Source of the DNA: DASXHY01 sp036272195 | GTDB taxonomy: Bacteria > Verrucomicrobiota > Verrucomicrobiia > Limisphaerales > DASXHY01 | Length of the DNA: 64,000 bases | Direction of reading: 5' to 3' | Assembly: GCA_036272195.1 (NCBI GenBank) | Contig: DATAZE010000043.1 | Location: 160,419 to 224,418 of the forward strand | In this document: piece by piece, positions 18,854-26,054 of the stretch | How positions within the stretch are numbered: position 1 is the stretch's first letter | How the letters are laid out: each line of letters begins with the position of its first letter | The notes under the pieces: model-generated | What the model was told of the DNA's origin: nothing | Databases searched by the model: none | Seen by the model: only the letters and a program-made list of their open reading frames with translations | Position numbers and translations under genes: made by a program

Positions 18854-19315
18854 TCAGGCGGCGTGCCGGGTTTCAGACGGTTGCGTTTGGGGGATGCCTT
18901 CGATGAAATAGTAGGGCGCCATGTTCGGTTTCGTCCGGGACGGTTTGGTGCCTTCTTTCGGCCAGGTGAAATGGCAGTCCTGGCAATAAAATTCCTTGGG
19001 CATCGCCCCAATGTTGGCTAGTAGGCTCACCAGCAGGTTGGGCAGGGTGGACTTGTGGGTGTATTGGGGATATTCAATGCGCAAGGAGCGGCATTCCGGG
19101 CAGCGGATGACTCCGCGCAGACCGCCTTCCGCAGCATCCCAATCCAACATTTGTTGATAGGCCCGCTCGAATTGATCCGCAGGAACTATTATGCGCGCTC
19201 CATGAACGCCGGGGCAATCGCGGAGTTCGCCGGCGATTCCGGCCTCACTCAATCGTCTTTGATAGGTCTCGGCATCCGAGGGACGGTTAAAGATTGCGAT
19301 GGAAATTGTGTTCAT
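18854..19315 (-). CDS. Putative signal-transducing (DUF2007-like) protein with zinc ribbon
   Basis: 153 residues. The N-terminal half (IAIFNRPSDAETYQRRLSEAGIAGELRD, then GARIIVPADQFERAYQQML) resembles DUF2007/GlnB-like small domains. The second half has two CxxC pairs (CPECRSLRIEYPQY and CQDCHFTW), a probable zinc ribbon. The C-terminus is a short polar tail. No enzyme motifs. Function unknown; the layout suggests a small sensor or adaptor. Start ATG at 19315. Confidence 0.7.
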   Translation of the reverse strand: MNTISIAIFNRPSDAETYQRRLSEAGIAGELRDCPGVHGARIIVPADQFERAYQQMLDWDAAEGGLRGVIRCPECRSLRIEYPQYTHKSTLPNLLVSLLANIGAMPKEFYCQDCHFTWPKEGTKPSRTKPNMAPYYFIEGIPQTQPSETRHAA

Positions 19316-19486
19316 GAAAAAACATCGTCCTCCGAAACGCCAAAATCAATGTGGGGTTACACCCTAGTCTCCTGTGACTGATTCTTGTGGATTTCGAAAG
19401 ACTTTAACGCATCCGCCGTCGCCAAGGCTATGGCGGATAAGAAGGCGCAAAGGTGCGCTCCATAGAAGCGGCATAAAAATGATGTC

Positions 19487-19549
19487 GCTCCTACGGAGCT
19501 TCGAAGATCCTTTACCGTTTCAACTACAACTATACCGCTCCTATGGAGC
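19487..19549. repeat. Paired GCTCC-triloop-GGAGC hairpins
   Basis: Two copies, GCTCC-TAC-GGAGC (19487-19499) and GCTCC-TAT-GGAGC (19537-19549), about 50 bases apart in the spacer 19316-19601. A further partial GCTCC lies at about 19457. Same triloop design as the clusters at 36340-36462 and 42822-43015. Confidence 0.6.
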
Positions 19550-19601
19550 TACGATGACCGCAGCAGCTTTTTTGCGGAACACAATTGGCGAGACGCCTGT
19601 C

Positions 19602-21011
19602 CTACGGCGGGGAGCCGGCGGGAACCACGAGCTGCGGACCGGGACCTGAAGAGGGTCGCGGGATGCGGATGGTGTCTCCGGGCTTGAGGTTGTTTAAATC
19701 AACGTTCGGGTTCGCCGCCTGGAACGCGCTCATGGGCACGTTGTAAAGTTTGGAAAGCGCCGCGGCGGTTTCGGTTTTTCCCATGATGTGAGCTTGGGTC
19801 GGCGTGGGCGGAGGCGGGGTGGGCGGTTCCGGCAGTGGGGGTTGCCCCGATGCGTCAGTGGCGGCCTTGAGCTGGTCGAGGTCCAGTTGCTTTAATGCAA
19901 TCGCCTTCTGTGAATCGGTCAGATTCGTATTGGATTGAATATTGTTTTGCTCGTGTTGAGCGACGAGGTTGACGCCGTAAATCGCGTCCGCAGTGCTGGG
20001 ATCTCCGCCCTGGATGGCAGTGGCCATGGCCTGTTGATAGAGCGGGTCCTGCATTTTTTCGAATTGCAAATAACGATCCTGGCCGAGCGCAAGCTTGAGA
20101 GCGCTGTCGCGTTGTTGCTGCAGGGAATTTCGCTGCCCGACAGTAATCGGGTCGGTGGCGGCGCCCAGCTGTTGAATCTGTTGGTCGAGGGAATCTGTGG
20201 CGCGAAAAATGGCGCGAAACTCGTCTGGTGTGGCGTTGAAATATTTCATCTTGCCGAGGTCCGAGCGCAAATCATTGGCGGTTTGCGAATAGCGAAGGAG
20301 ATATTCCTCCAATTGCGCAGGCGAGAGCACACCGGCGAGTTCGGTGCGGGTTTGCTGGCGCAATCGGGCCATTTCGGCGGGGTCAGGATCTTTTCCCGCG
20401 CTGCGCATTTGCTCGAGGTAGGATTGCATGCGTTCGTCGGCGCGAGAGCTGATATTGGCAACCGCCTGTTTGGTCTCGGCTGGCAGCACACCGAGGATTT
20501 GACCATCCAGGGCGATGCCGGGGTGGCTGGGGCGGGGCAGGCTGGCTAAATCGCCGCCTTCCCAGTCGGGCCCCAGCAATTTCGTGAGCAACACGCGGCG
20601 CTCACTGTCGAGCGCGACCAGCTTGGTGGCCGCGAGGCGAATGACTTCGGGATCGGGCTGGCTGCGCCACCATTCCTGTTGCGGCATGAGGATCTCGGTG
20701 GCCTGCCTGCGAGCGTAGAGGGTGTTAACATCCGCGATAATGATGTCGCGAATGGTTTGCTCAGGACAGCCAATGCTGCGGAGATTGGCGATGTAAGTGG
20801 GGTAATCCTGCGATTCAACGTGCGACCAGGAGAGAAACTGGCGGCGCACGACGACATTGGTTTTTACGACTGCGGAGTTGGTGTCTTCGAGGGATGCGGC
20901 GCCAGCCGGCGCAGTTGAGCGGCGGGCGGAGATTACCAGTCCCACAGCCAAGGCGACATTGGCGAGCAGGGACAAAATCAGCAGGACGCGCCAGCGCATA
21001 ATCGGTTTCAT
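19602..21011 (-). CDS. Membrane-anchored LysM-domain protein of unknown function
   Basis: 469 residues. An N-terminal membrane anchor or uncleaved signal (VLLILSLLANVALAVGLVIS) is followed by a mostly helical, glutamine-rich extracytoplasmic region (about 60-380). A proline-rich linker (PLPEPPTPPPPTPTQ) leads to a C-terminal LysM motif (about 415-460; MGKTETAAALSKLYNVPMSAFQAANPNVDLNNLKPGDTIRIP). LysM binds peptidoglycan, so the protein probably links the membrane to the wall. The helical region recalls the C-terminal half of the sigma factor at 26055-27713 (LSPAQLEEYLLRYSQ versus LSPEQTDQLYDLI), but no function is known. Confidence 0.75.
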   Translation of the reverse strand: MKPIMRWRVLLILSLLANVALAVGLVISARRSTAPAGAASLEDTNSAVVKTNVVVRRQFLSWSHVESQDYPTYIANLRSIGCPEQTIRDIIIADVNTLYARRQATEILMPQQEWWRSQPDPEVIRLAATKLVALDSERRVLLTKLLGPDWEGGDLASLPRPSHPGIALDGQILGVLPAETKQAVANISSRADERMQSYLEQMRSAGKDPDPAEMARLRQQTRTELAGVLSPAQLEEYLLRYSQTANDLRSDLGKMKYFNATPDEFRAIFRATDSLDQQIQQLGAATDPITVGQRNSLQQQRDSALKLALGQDRYLQFEKMQDPLYQQAMATAIQGGDPSTADAIYGVNLVAQHEQNNIQSNTNLTDSQKAIALKQLDLDQLKAATDASGQPPLPEPPTPPPPTPTQAHIMGKTETAAALSKLYNVPMSAFQAANPNVDLNNLKPGDTIRIPRPSSGPGPQLVVPAGSPP

Positions 21012-21139
21012 TCAATGCGTGCCATACTACTTCTAAAAATGCAACGACCAAAAAGTTGCGAAGGTAATCATAATTAGACTGACGGACGGTCGAGCAAAGA
21101 TGCTTTGCAAACGGGCTGCTGTCATTTATCCTAATAATC

Positions 21140-21328
21140 GTGACTACCGTGAAAGAAATAGAAGCGGCGATTCCTCGGTTATCTCGCGCTGAGGTGGAGG
21201 AGCTTCGTGCTTGGATTGAGGACTTTCTCGAAGATCAACTTGAGCTGACCGACGAAGTGAAGGCCAAACTAGATCAATCCCGCCAAGAAATCGCAGCTGG
21301 CAACTACACGACTCGCCAGCCAAAATAG
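21140..21328 (+). CDS. Putative antitoxin of a RelBE/ParDE-like pair
   Basis: 62 residues, GTG start. A mostly helical acidic protein: EIEAAIPRLSRAEVEELRAWIEDFLEDQLELTDEVKAKLDQSRQEI. The LTDEVKAKLDQSRQEIAAG segment is typical of the small antitoxins paired with RelE/ParE-type toxins. The next frame encodes a RelE-like protein and slightly overlaps or abuts it. Confidence 0.65.
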   Translation: MTTVKEIEAAIPRLSRAEVEELRAWIEDFLEDQLELTDEVKAKLDQSRQEIAAGNYTTRQPK

Positions 21329-21386
21329 TCGTGGCGGCTGCTCCTCAAATCTGGTCGCCTACAGTTTCACAAAAGCTTTCGACGCT

Positions 21387-21596
21387 TTGCCTTCCGCAGT
21401 ACGCGAAATGTTGCATCGTAAGATTGACGAAACGGGCACGCGTCTGGACACTTATCCGCACAAACGTTTACAAGGCCGCCCTGAATTTAAGTTGCGAGTG
21501 GGCGATTATCGCCTGCTTTACGAATTTGATGTGAAGCTCGGCCGGATTTATCTCCATTACGTCGGCAACCGCAAGGAGATTTACAAACACAGTTAA
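21387..21596 (+). CDS. RelE/ParE-like toxin with uncertain start
   Basis: 69 residues from the TTG at 21387. The core ALPSAVREMLHRKIDETGTRLDTYPHKRLQGRPEFKLRVGDYRLLYEFDVKLGRIYLHYVGNRKEIYKH is a clear RelE/ParE fold: K/R-L-G-E-R-VGDYRLLYE and a C-terminal H/R. The residues just before the TTG in the same frame (YSFTKAFD) look like the missing first strand and helix, yet no ATG, GTG or TTG precedes them. The true start may be a CTG (21351), or the N-terminus may be damaged. Confidence 0.65.
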   Translation: MPSAVREMLHRKIDETGTRLDTYPHKRLQGRPEFKLRVGDYRLLYEFDVKLGRIYLHYVGNRKEIYKHS

Positions 21597-21608
21597 ACCT
21601 GATTTTAC

Positions 21609-22694
21609 ATGAAACAAAAAGCATACGCCCGCGCGGGTGTGGATATTGATCTGGGCAATAAAGTGAAATCCACTTTGCCGCAACTGCTCGCCGCCACGCA
21701 TCGGCCCGAGGTGCTGGGCAAGGTCGGCGGGTTCGGCGGATTGTTCGCGCTCGATGTCCGCAAATACCGCGAGCCGGTGCTGGTATCCAGCGTGGACGGC
21801 GTCGGTACCAAATTGAAAATTGCTTTTGCGATGGATCGCCACGACACCATTGGCGCGGACCTCGTGAACCATTGCGTGAACGACATCGCGGTGCTGGGCG
21901 CCGAGCCGCTTTTTTTCCTGGATTATCTCGGCACGGGAAAGCTTGAGCCGCGCGTCTTCACGGAAATCATCAAGGGCTTTGCGCGCGCGTGCGCGGAAAA
22001 CCGCTGCACGCTCATCGGCGGTGAAACAGCGCAGATGCCGGGCTTTTACCAGGCCGGGGAATATGATGTGAGCGGCACAATTATTGGGGTGGTGGAAAAA
22101 TCGAAAATGTTGAATGGCCAAAAAACCGTGAAGCGCGGGGACGTGGTCATCGGAATTAAATCGAGCGGCCTGCACACCAATGGATATTCGCTGGCGCGGA
22201 AAATTTTCTTTGAGCAATTGAAGTTGAAGCCGCGGAGTTATGTGACGGAATTGAAAAACACGATTGGCGCGGAACTGCTGAAGGTCCACGTCAGTTACGG
22301 TCCGCTGGTGCAGGATTTGTTGAAGCGTTTCAACGCGAAGCGTGAAACGCGAAACGCGAAACTTCCGGTAAAGGCTTTCGCGCATATCACCGGCGGCGGC
22401 TTCGTGGACAATATCCCGCGCGTGCTGCCGGACAATTGCGACGTGGTAATTCACAAAGGCTCCTGGGACATGCTGCCGATTTTTAAAATGATCGAAGCCA
22501 AAAGCGGCGTGCCGGATGAGGAGCTTTATGAGGTCTTCAACATGGGCATCGGCATGGTGGCCGTCGTGGCGGCGGACAAGGCGCAGGCGGTGTTGAAGTT
22601 CATTCAGTCGCAGAAGCACAAGGCGTGGCTGATCGGAGAAGTGGTTAAAGGGAAGGGTGAGGCGCGGGTGGATAGCGCGATTTTATCCTCTTGA
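21609..22694 (+). CDS. purM: Phosphoribosylformylglycinamidine cyclo-ligase (AIR synthetase)
   Basis: 361 residues. Catalyses ATP-dependent ring closure of FGAM to AIR, the fifth step of purine synthesis. Motifs: YARAGVDIDLGN, SSVDGVGTKLKIA, HCVNDIAVLGAEPLFFLDY, LIGGETAQMPGFY, IKSSGLHTNGYSLAR, ITGGGFVDNIPRVLP. Start ATG at 21609. An insertion of about ten residues (FNAKRETRNAKLPV) before the conserved AHITGGG is encoded by a short-period CGCGAAACGCGAAAC stretch (22332-22362). purD lies 2 kb downstream on the same strand. Confidence 0.96.
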   Translation: MKQKAYARAGVDIDLGNKVKSTLPQLLAATHRPEVLGKVGGFGGLFALDVRKYREPVLVSSVDGVGTKLKIAFAMDRHDTIGADLVNHCVNDIAVLGAEPLFFLDYLGTGKLEPRVFTEIIKGFARACAENRCTLIGGETAQMPGFYQAGEYDVSGTIIGVVEKSKMLNGQKTVKRGDVVIGIKSSGLHTNGYSLARKIFFEQLKLKPRSYVTELKNTIGAELLKVHVSYGPLVQDLLKRFNAKRETRNAKLPVKAFAHITGGGFVDNIPRVLPDNCDVVIHKGSWDMLPIFKMIEAKSGVPDEELYEVFNMGIGMVAVVAADKAQAVLKFIQSQKHKAWLIGEVVKGKGEARVDSAILSS

Positions 22695-22698
22695 AAGG

Positions 22699-22735
22699 TT
22701 GACAAAAATCACGAACGCCGACATAATGTCGGACA
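22699..22735 (+). promoter_or_regulatory. Promoter and operator palindrome of the PIN toxin-antitoxin pair
   Basis: TTGACA (22699-22704), 17-base spacer, CATAAT (22722-22727). The -10 lies inside a perfect palindrome: CCGACAT (22718-22724), one base, ATGTCGG (22726-22732). The predicted transcription start is at or next to the ATG at 22735, so the antitoxin message would be leaderless. Palindromes over the -10 are usual operators for antitoxin autoregulation. Confidence 0.7.
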
Positions 22736-22977
22736 TGAAGATTTTCACTGTAAGGGAACTCGATCGCGAGCCGGCGACGGTGTTGGACGCAGCGGATAAG
22801 GAGGGGGTCGTTCGCGTGAAGCGGCGGGATGGACGGCTATATTCCCTTCGTCCCGAAACAACGGCAAAAAAAATAACCGCTTTGCCGGACTTTCGCGGCC
22901 GGTTGAAGAGGATGTTTCCCAAGTCAATTCCCGCATCTCAGGCTTCCCTGGTGGACCGATTGATAGCCGGTGAATGA
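22735..22977 (+). CDS. Antitoxin of a PIN-domain toxin-antitoxin pair (Phd/YefM-like)
   Basis: 80 residues, MKIFTVRELDREPATVLDAADKEGVVRVKRRDGRLYSLRPE. The VRELDREPATVLDAA helix and RDGRLYSLRP strand fit a Phd/YefM-type DNA-binding N-domain. The C-terminal part (RGRLKRMFPKSIPASQASLVDRLIAGE) would bind the toxin. It starts at the predicted transcription start; an alternative ATG three codons upstream falls inside the -10. It overlaps the toxin by four bases (ATGA), the classic arrangement for coupled translation. Confidence 0.8.
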   Translation: MKIFTVRELDREPATVLDAADKEGVVRVKRRDGRLYSLRPETTAKKITALPDFRGRLKRMFPKSIPASQASLVDRLIAGE

Positions 22978-23438
22978 AGCCTTACGCCGACACAAACCTC
23001 TTTACCCGGTTGTACCTTCAGCTGCCGGAAACTCCAGTGGCGCTTCGCTGGATAGAGCAGGCTCGGCGCAGCGCGTCGTCATCGATACCCATTACCTGGC
23101 TGCATCGGATGGAGTTTACGAATGCTGTTGAGCAACATGTTTACGCAGGGAATTCTGGCCAGGTAAGGGTCACACCAGAGCAGGCCGCGATGGCTTTGAT
23201 GTCTTTTCGAGATGACTTATCGCGTGAAGAATTCCTTCATACTTCAATCATCGACTTGCATGAACTCGAGCGGCAGTTTGAAGAACTGTCGTTGCGCCAT
23301 ACAGCAAAACATGGTTTTCGTACCTACGATTTGCTTCATGTCGCTTCAGCCCTGTTATTTGAGTGTGATACGTTTTGGACTTTTGACCCGAAAGCCTTAA
23401 AGCTGGCCGCTTTGGAAGGTTTCAAAATACGTCACTAA
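22974..23438 (+). CDS. PIN-domain toxin (VapC-like ribonuclease)
   Basis: 154 residues. PIN acidic residues are visible: Asp6 in KPYADTNLFTRLY, Glu in HRMEFTNAVEQH, Asp in TYDLLHVASALL, and the final FWTFDPKALKLAALEGFKI. VapC-type toxins cleave RNA in the absence of antitoxin. It is the second gene of a two-gene operon with the antitoxin at 22735. Confidence 0.87.
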   Translation: MKPYADTNLFTRLYLQLPETPVALRWIEQARRSASSSIPITWLHRMEFTNAVEQHVYAGNSGQVRVTPEQAAMALMSFRDDLSREEFLHTSIIDLHELERQFEELSLRHTAKHGFRTYDLLHVASALLFECDTFWTFDPKALKLAALEGFKIRH

Positions 23439-23507
23439 AAACGTTTTTGCCACTAAAGCGCCTTGCCTCCCCTCGACTCCGGCTTTAAAATCAGACCATC
23501 GTAAACC

Positions 23508-24599
23508 ATGCCGAAACGCCGCAGAATAAATTGGATCGTCAGTGACATCATCCGCCGGGTTCTCAAGACCAAGCATGAGACGCTGGCGCGCCTGCGCGGC
23601 GAGCGTTTTTACTGCAATGCGCTTTCGGGCGAATCGGAATATAATATCACCGTCAATTGCGATGGTACGCTGACGTGCAATTGCCACGATTACGATGGGT
23701 CGGGGAATCTTGGCGACGTCAACGAGCAGGGTTTTAAGGAGGTCTTTTTTGGTCCCAAGGCGCAGAGCTTCCGGGATTCATTGGCCAAGGGAAAATTGCC
23801 GATTATGACCTGCGCTCATTGCGGGGATTTGAAGCGCATCAAAAAATCCCGATTGCATGAAATCAAGCCGCGGTTGCCGTATCGCGGGATGCTTTTGGAG
23901 AACACGGTGCGTTGTAATATTGATTGCGTGGGCTGCGACCGCATCCAGGCGGCGGGATTGCGCAAGACAAAGCAAATGGAGTTCGACAAGCTTGCGAAGA
24001 TGGCGGATGTCGTCCGTGATCTTGGCTTGCAGCAGTTGTTTTATTTGAACCTCGGCGAACCGTTTCTCTCGCCGAACATCGGCAAGGAACTGCCGTTGCT
24101 GCGCGAGAAGAATCCCGACTGCCGGATCGTGATTTCATCGAATGCGATCATTTTGAACACCGATGCCAAGCGGGAAGCGGCGATGTACGCGAGCCATATT
24201 TTCTTTTCCGTGGCGGGCATCGATGAGGCCATGCTGAAAAAGTACGAGCATGGCGGAAATTTTGAAAAGGCGTACGAGAACATGAAGGCGATCGTCGCCT
24301 ATCGCAATGCGCGCGGACTCAAGCGACCGTTCCTGGAATGGAAATATCTTCTTTTTAACTGGAACGATCGGCGCTGGATGATTGAGCGTGCTATTGAAAT
24401 GGCGAAGGAGGCCCAGATGGACGCGATTTCCTTCTGGCCGACGAACAATCCGTTTTATGGGTGGTCGTATCGCTATCGGTTCGGGATGTTGAACGACATT
24501 GGCAGGAAAACGTGGAAGGGCCGGGAAGTGGATTTGCGCGCGGTGCAAGACTCGCCGCTGGATTTCGTGCCGCCGCAGACCGTGCCGGTGCCGGCGTGA
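23508..24599 (+). CDS. Radical SAM protein with SPASM-like cluster domain at the N-terminus
   Basis: 363 residues. Cysteines C136, C140 and C143 (CNIDCVGC) form the CX3CX2C site for the radical SAM 4Fe-4S cluster. Upstream, residues 48-110 (NCDGTLTCNCHDYDGSGNLGD ... FRDSLAKGKLPIMTCAHCG) resemble the SPASM auxiliary-cluster motif (C-D-G ... GN-L-D ... C--C), which normally lies after the radical SAM core. So the domain order is swapped relative to most SPASM proteins. The rest (NLGEPFLSPNIGKELPLLREKNP, SSNAIILNTDAKR) is a standard radical SAM barrel. No peptide precursor is visible nearby; substrate unknown. Confidence 0.85.
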   Translation: MPKRRRINWIVSDIIRRVLKTKHETLARLRGERFYCNALSGESEYNITVNCDGTLTCNCHDYDGSGNLGDVNEQGFKEVFFGPKAQSFRDSLAKGKLPIMTCAHCGDLKRIKKSRLHEIKPRLPYRGMLLENTVRCNIDCVGCDRIQAAGLRKTKQMEFDKLAKMADVVRDLGLQQLFYLNLGEPFLSPNIGKELPLLREKNPDCRIVISSNAIILNTDAKREAAMYASHIFFSVAGIDEAMLKKYEHGGNFEKAYENMKAIVAYRNARGLKRPFLEWKYLLFNWNDRRWMIERAIEMAKEAQMDAISFWPTNNPFYGWSYRYRFGMLNDIGRKTWKGREVDLRAVQDSPLDFVPPQTVPVPA

Positions 24600-24760
24600 T
24601 TTCGGAGTTGAACAGGAGTTAGCCGAGATAGGAAAAAAGTCGTCTGCATTTAACCTCTGCGTCCTCTGTTGGCGCATGTTAAATTTCTCCTGCTTTTTCG
24701 GCGCGCCCCGTCTCCTTGTTGCTTCGACGCGGCGAGCTGCGTAATCTGCGGGCACTTTTT

Positions 24761-26050
24761 ATGAGAATTCTGGTCATTGGTTCCGGTGGACGCGAGCACG
24801 CGCTGGTTTGGAAACTCGCGCAATCGCCGCACGTTACGCACCTTTGGTGCGCGCCGGGAAATGCAGGGATTGAACAGGAGAGAACAAAGAAAACGGAGCA
24901 GTTGGTGGAGTGTGTGAATATTGCGGCGGACGATTTGCCCAAATTACTCTCGCTCGCCCAAGAAAAAAAAATTGAGCTGACCGTGGTTGGGCCGGATAAC
25001 CCGCTTGCGCTGGGAATTGTGGATTTATTCCAGAAAAATGGTTTGCGCATTTGGGGGCCGAATCAGAAGGCCGCGCAATTTGAATCTTCCAAGGTTTTTT
25101 CGCAGAAGTTCATGGAGACGTATGGTATTCCGACAGCGCGCGCTGCGACGTTTGAGGACGCGCGCGCCGCGAAGGAATTTGCCGCATCGCTCGGCGGAAA
25201 ATGCGCGGTAAAGGCGGACGGCCTCGCGCTGGGAAAGGGAGTGCTGGTATGTGCCAATGTCGAGGAGGCGAACAAAGCCATCGATGAAATCCTGGTGAGC
25301 AAGGCATTTGGAACGGCGGGGGCGAAAATCGTGATTCAGGAATTTCTGGAGGGGCCTGAAATTTCGTTGCACGCTTTGTGCGACGGCAAGACGGCTAAAT
25401 TATTTCCCACCTCGCAAGATCATAAGCGCGCGCTGGATGGTGACGGTGGCTTGAATACGGGCGGCATGGGTACCTATTCGCCGACGCCGTTTCTTGACCA
25501 GGCGCAGTTACTCGAAGCCGGGCGTTTAATCCTGGCGCCGTGGCTCAAGGGATGCATGTCAGAGGACATTGATTTTCGAGGCATTCTTTATCCGGGAATT
25601 ATCCTCACAAAGCACGGCCCCCGGGTGATTGAGTTCAATGCGCGTTTTGGCGATCCGGAAACGCAGGTCTATCTCACGCGGTTGGAAAATGATTTGGTCG
25701 AATTGCTCGATGCGAGCGTCAGCGGGACGCTGGGGAGAACTGAATTGAAATGGAGCCCGATGGCGAGTGTTTGCGTGGTGATGGCCAGCAGTGGTTATCC
25801 GGGAAGTTACGCCAAGGGGAAAGTGATTGGCGGTTTGGAAGAGGCGGCGAAGTTGCCAGACACAAAAGTCTTCCACGCGGGAACGGCGAGGGCGGGGGAC
25901 CAGATCGTCACTAACGGCGGACGCGTGCTTGGAGTCACCGGGCTGGGAAAAGATTTAAAAAGCGCGCAAGCTGCCGCCTATGCCGCCGTGGAAAAAATCC
26001 ATTTTGAGGGGGCGCAGTTCCGGCGGGATATTGCAGCGAAAGCGCTTTAG
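24761..26050 (+). CDS. purD: Phosphoribosylamine-glycine ligase (GAR synthetase)
   Basis: About 429 residues. Second step of purine synthesis: phosphoribosylamine, glycine and ATP give GAR. Motifs: RILVIGSGGREHALVWKLAQSP, VVGPDNPLALGIVD, ALGKGVLVC, GPEISLHALCDGKTAKLFPTSQDHKRALDGDGGLNTGGMGTYSPTPF, IEFNARFGDPETQ (ATP-grasp). Start ATG at 24761 (MRILVIGSGG), with the open frame upstream rejected. Four bases separate its stop from the stop of the convergent sigma factor gene. Its distance from purM suggests that pur genes are scattered. Confidence 0.96.
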   Translation: MRILVIGSGGREHALVWKLAQSPHVTHLWCAPGNAGIEQERTKKTEQLVECVNIAADDLPKLLSLAQEKKIELTVVGPDNPLALGIVDLFQKNGLRIWGPNQKAAQFESSKVFSQKFMETYGIPTARAATFEDARAAKEFAASLGGKCAVKADGLALGKGVLVCANVEEANKAIDEILVSKAFGTAGAKIVIQEFLEGPEISLHALCDGKTAKLFPTSQDHKRALDGDGGLNTGGMGTYSPTPFLDQAQLLEAGRLILAPWLKGCMSEDIDFRGILYPGIILTKHGPRVIEFNARFGDPETQVYLTRLENDLVELLDASVSGTLGRTELKWSPMASVCVVMASSGYPGSYAKGKVIGGLEEAAKLPDTKVFHAGTARAGDQIVTNGGRVLGVTGLGKDLKSAQAAAYAAVEKIHFEGAQFRRDIAAKAL

Positions 26051-26054
26051 GAAA

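Noticed and set aside
21468..22619. A 383-codon minus-strand frame opposite purM
   Set aside because: Shadow of purM; His/Arg-rich product with no recognisable motif.
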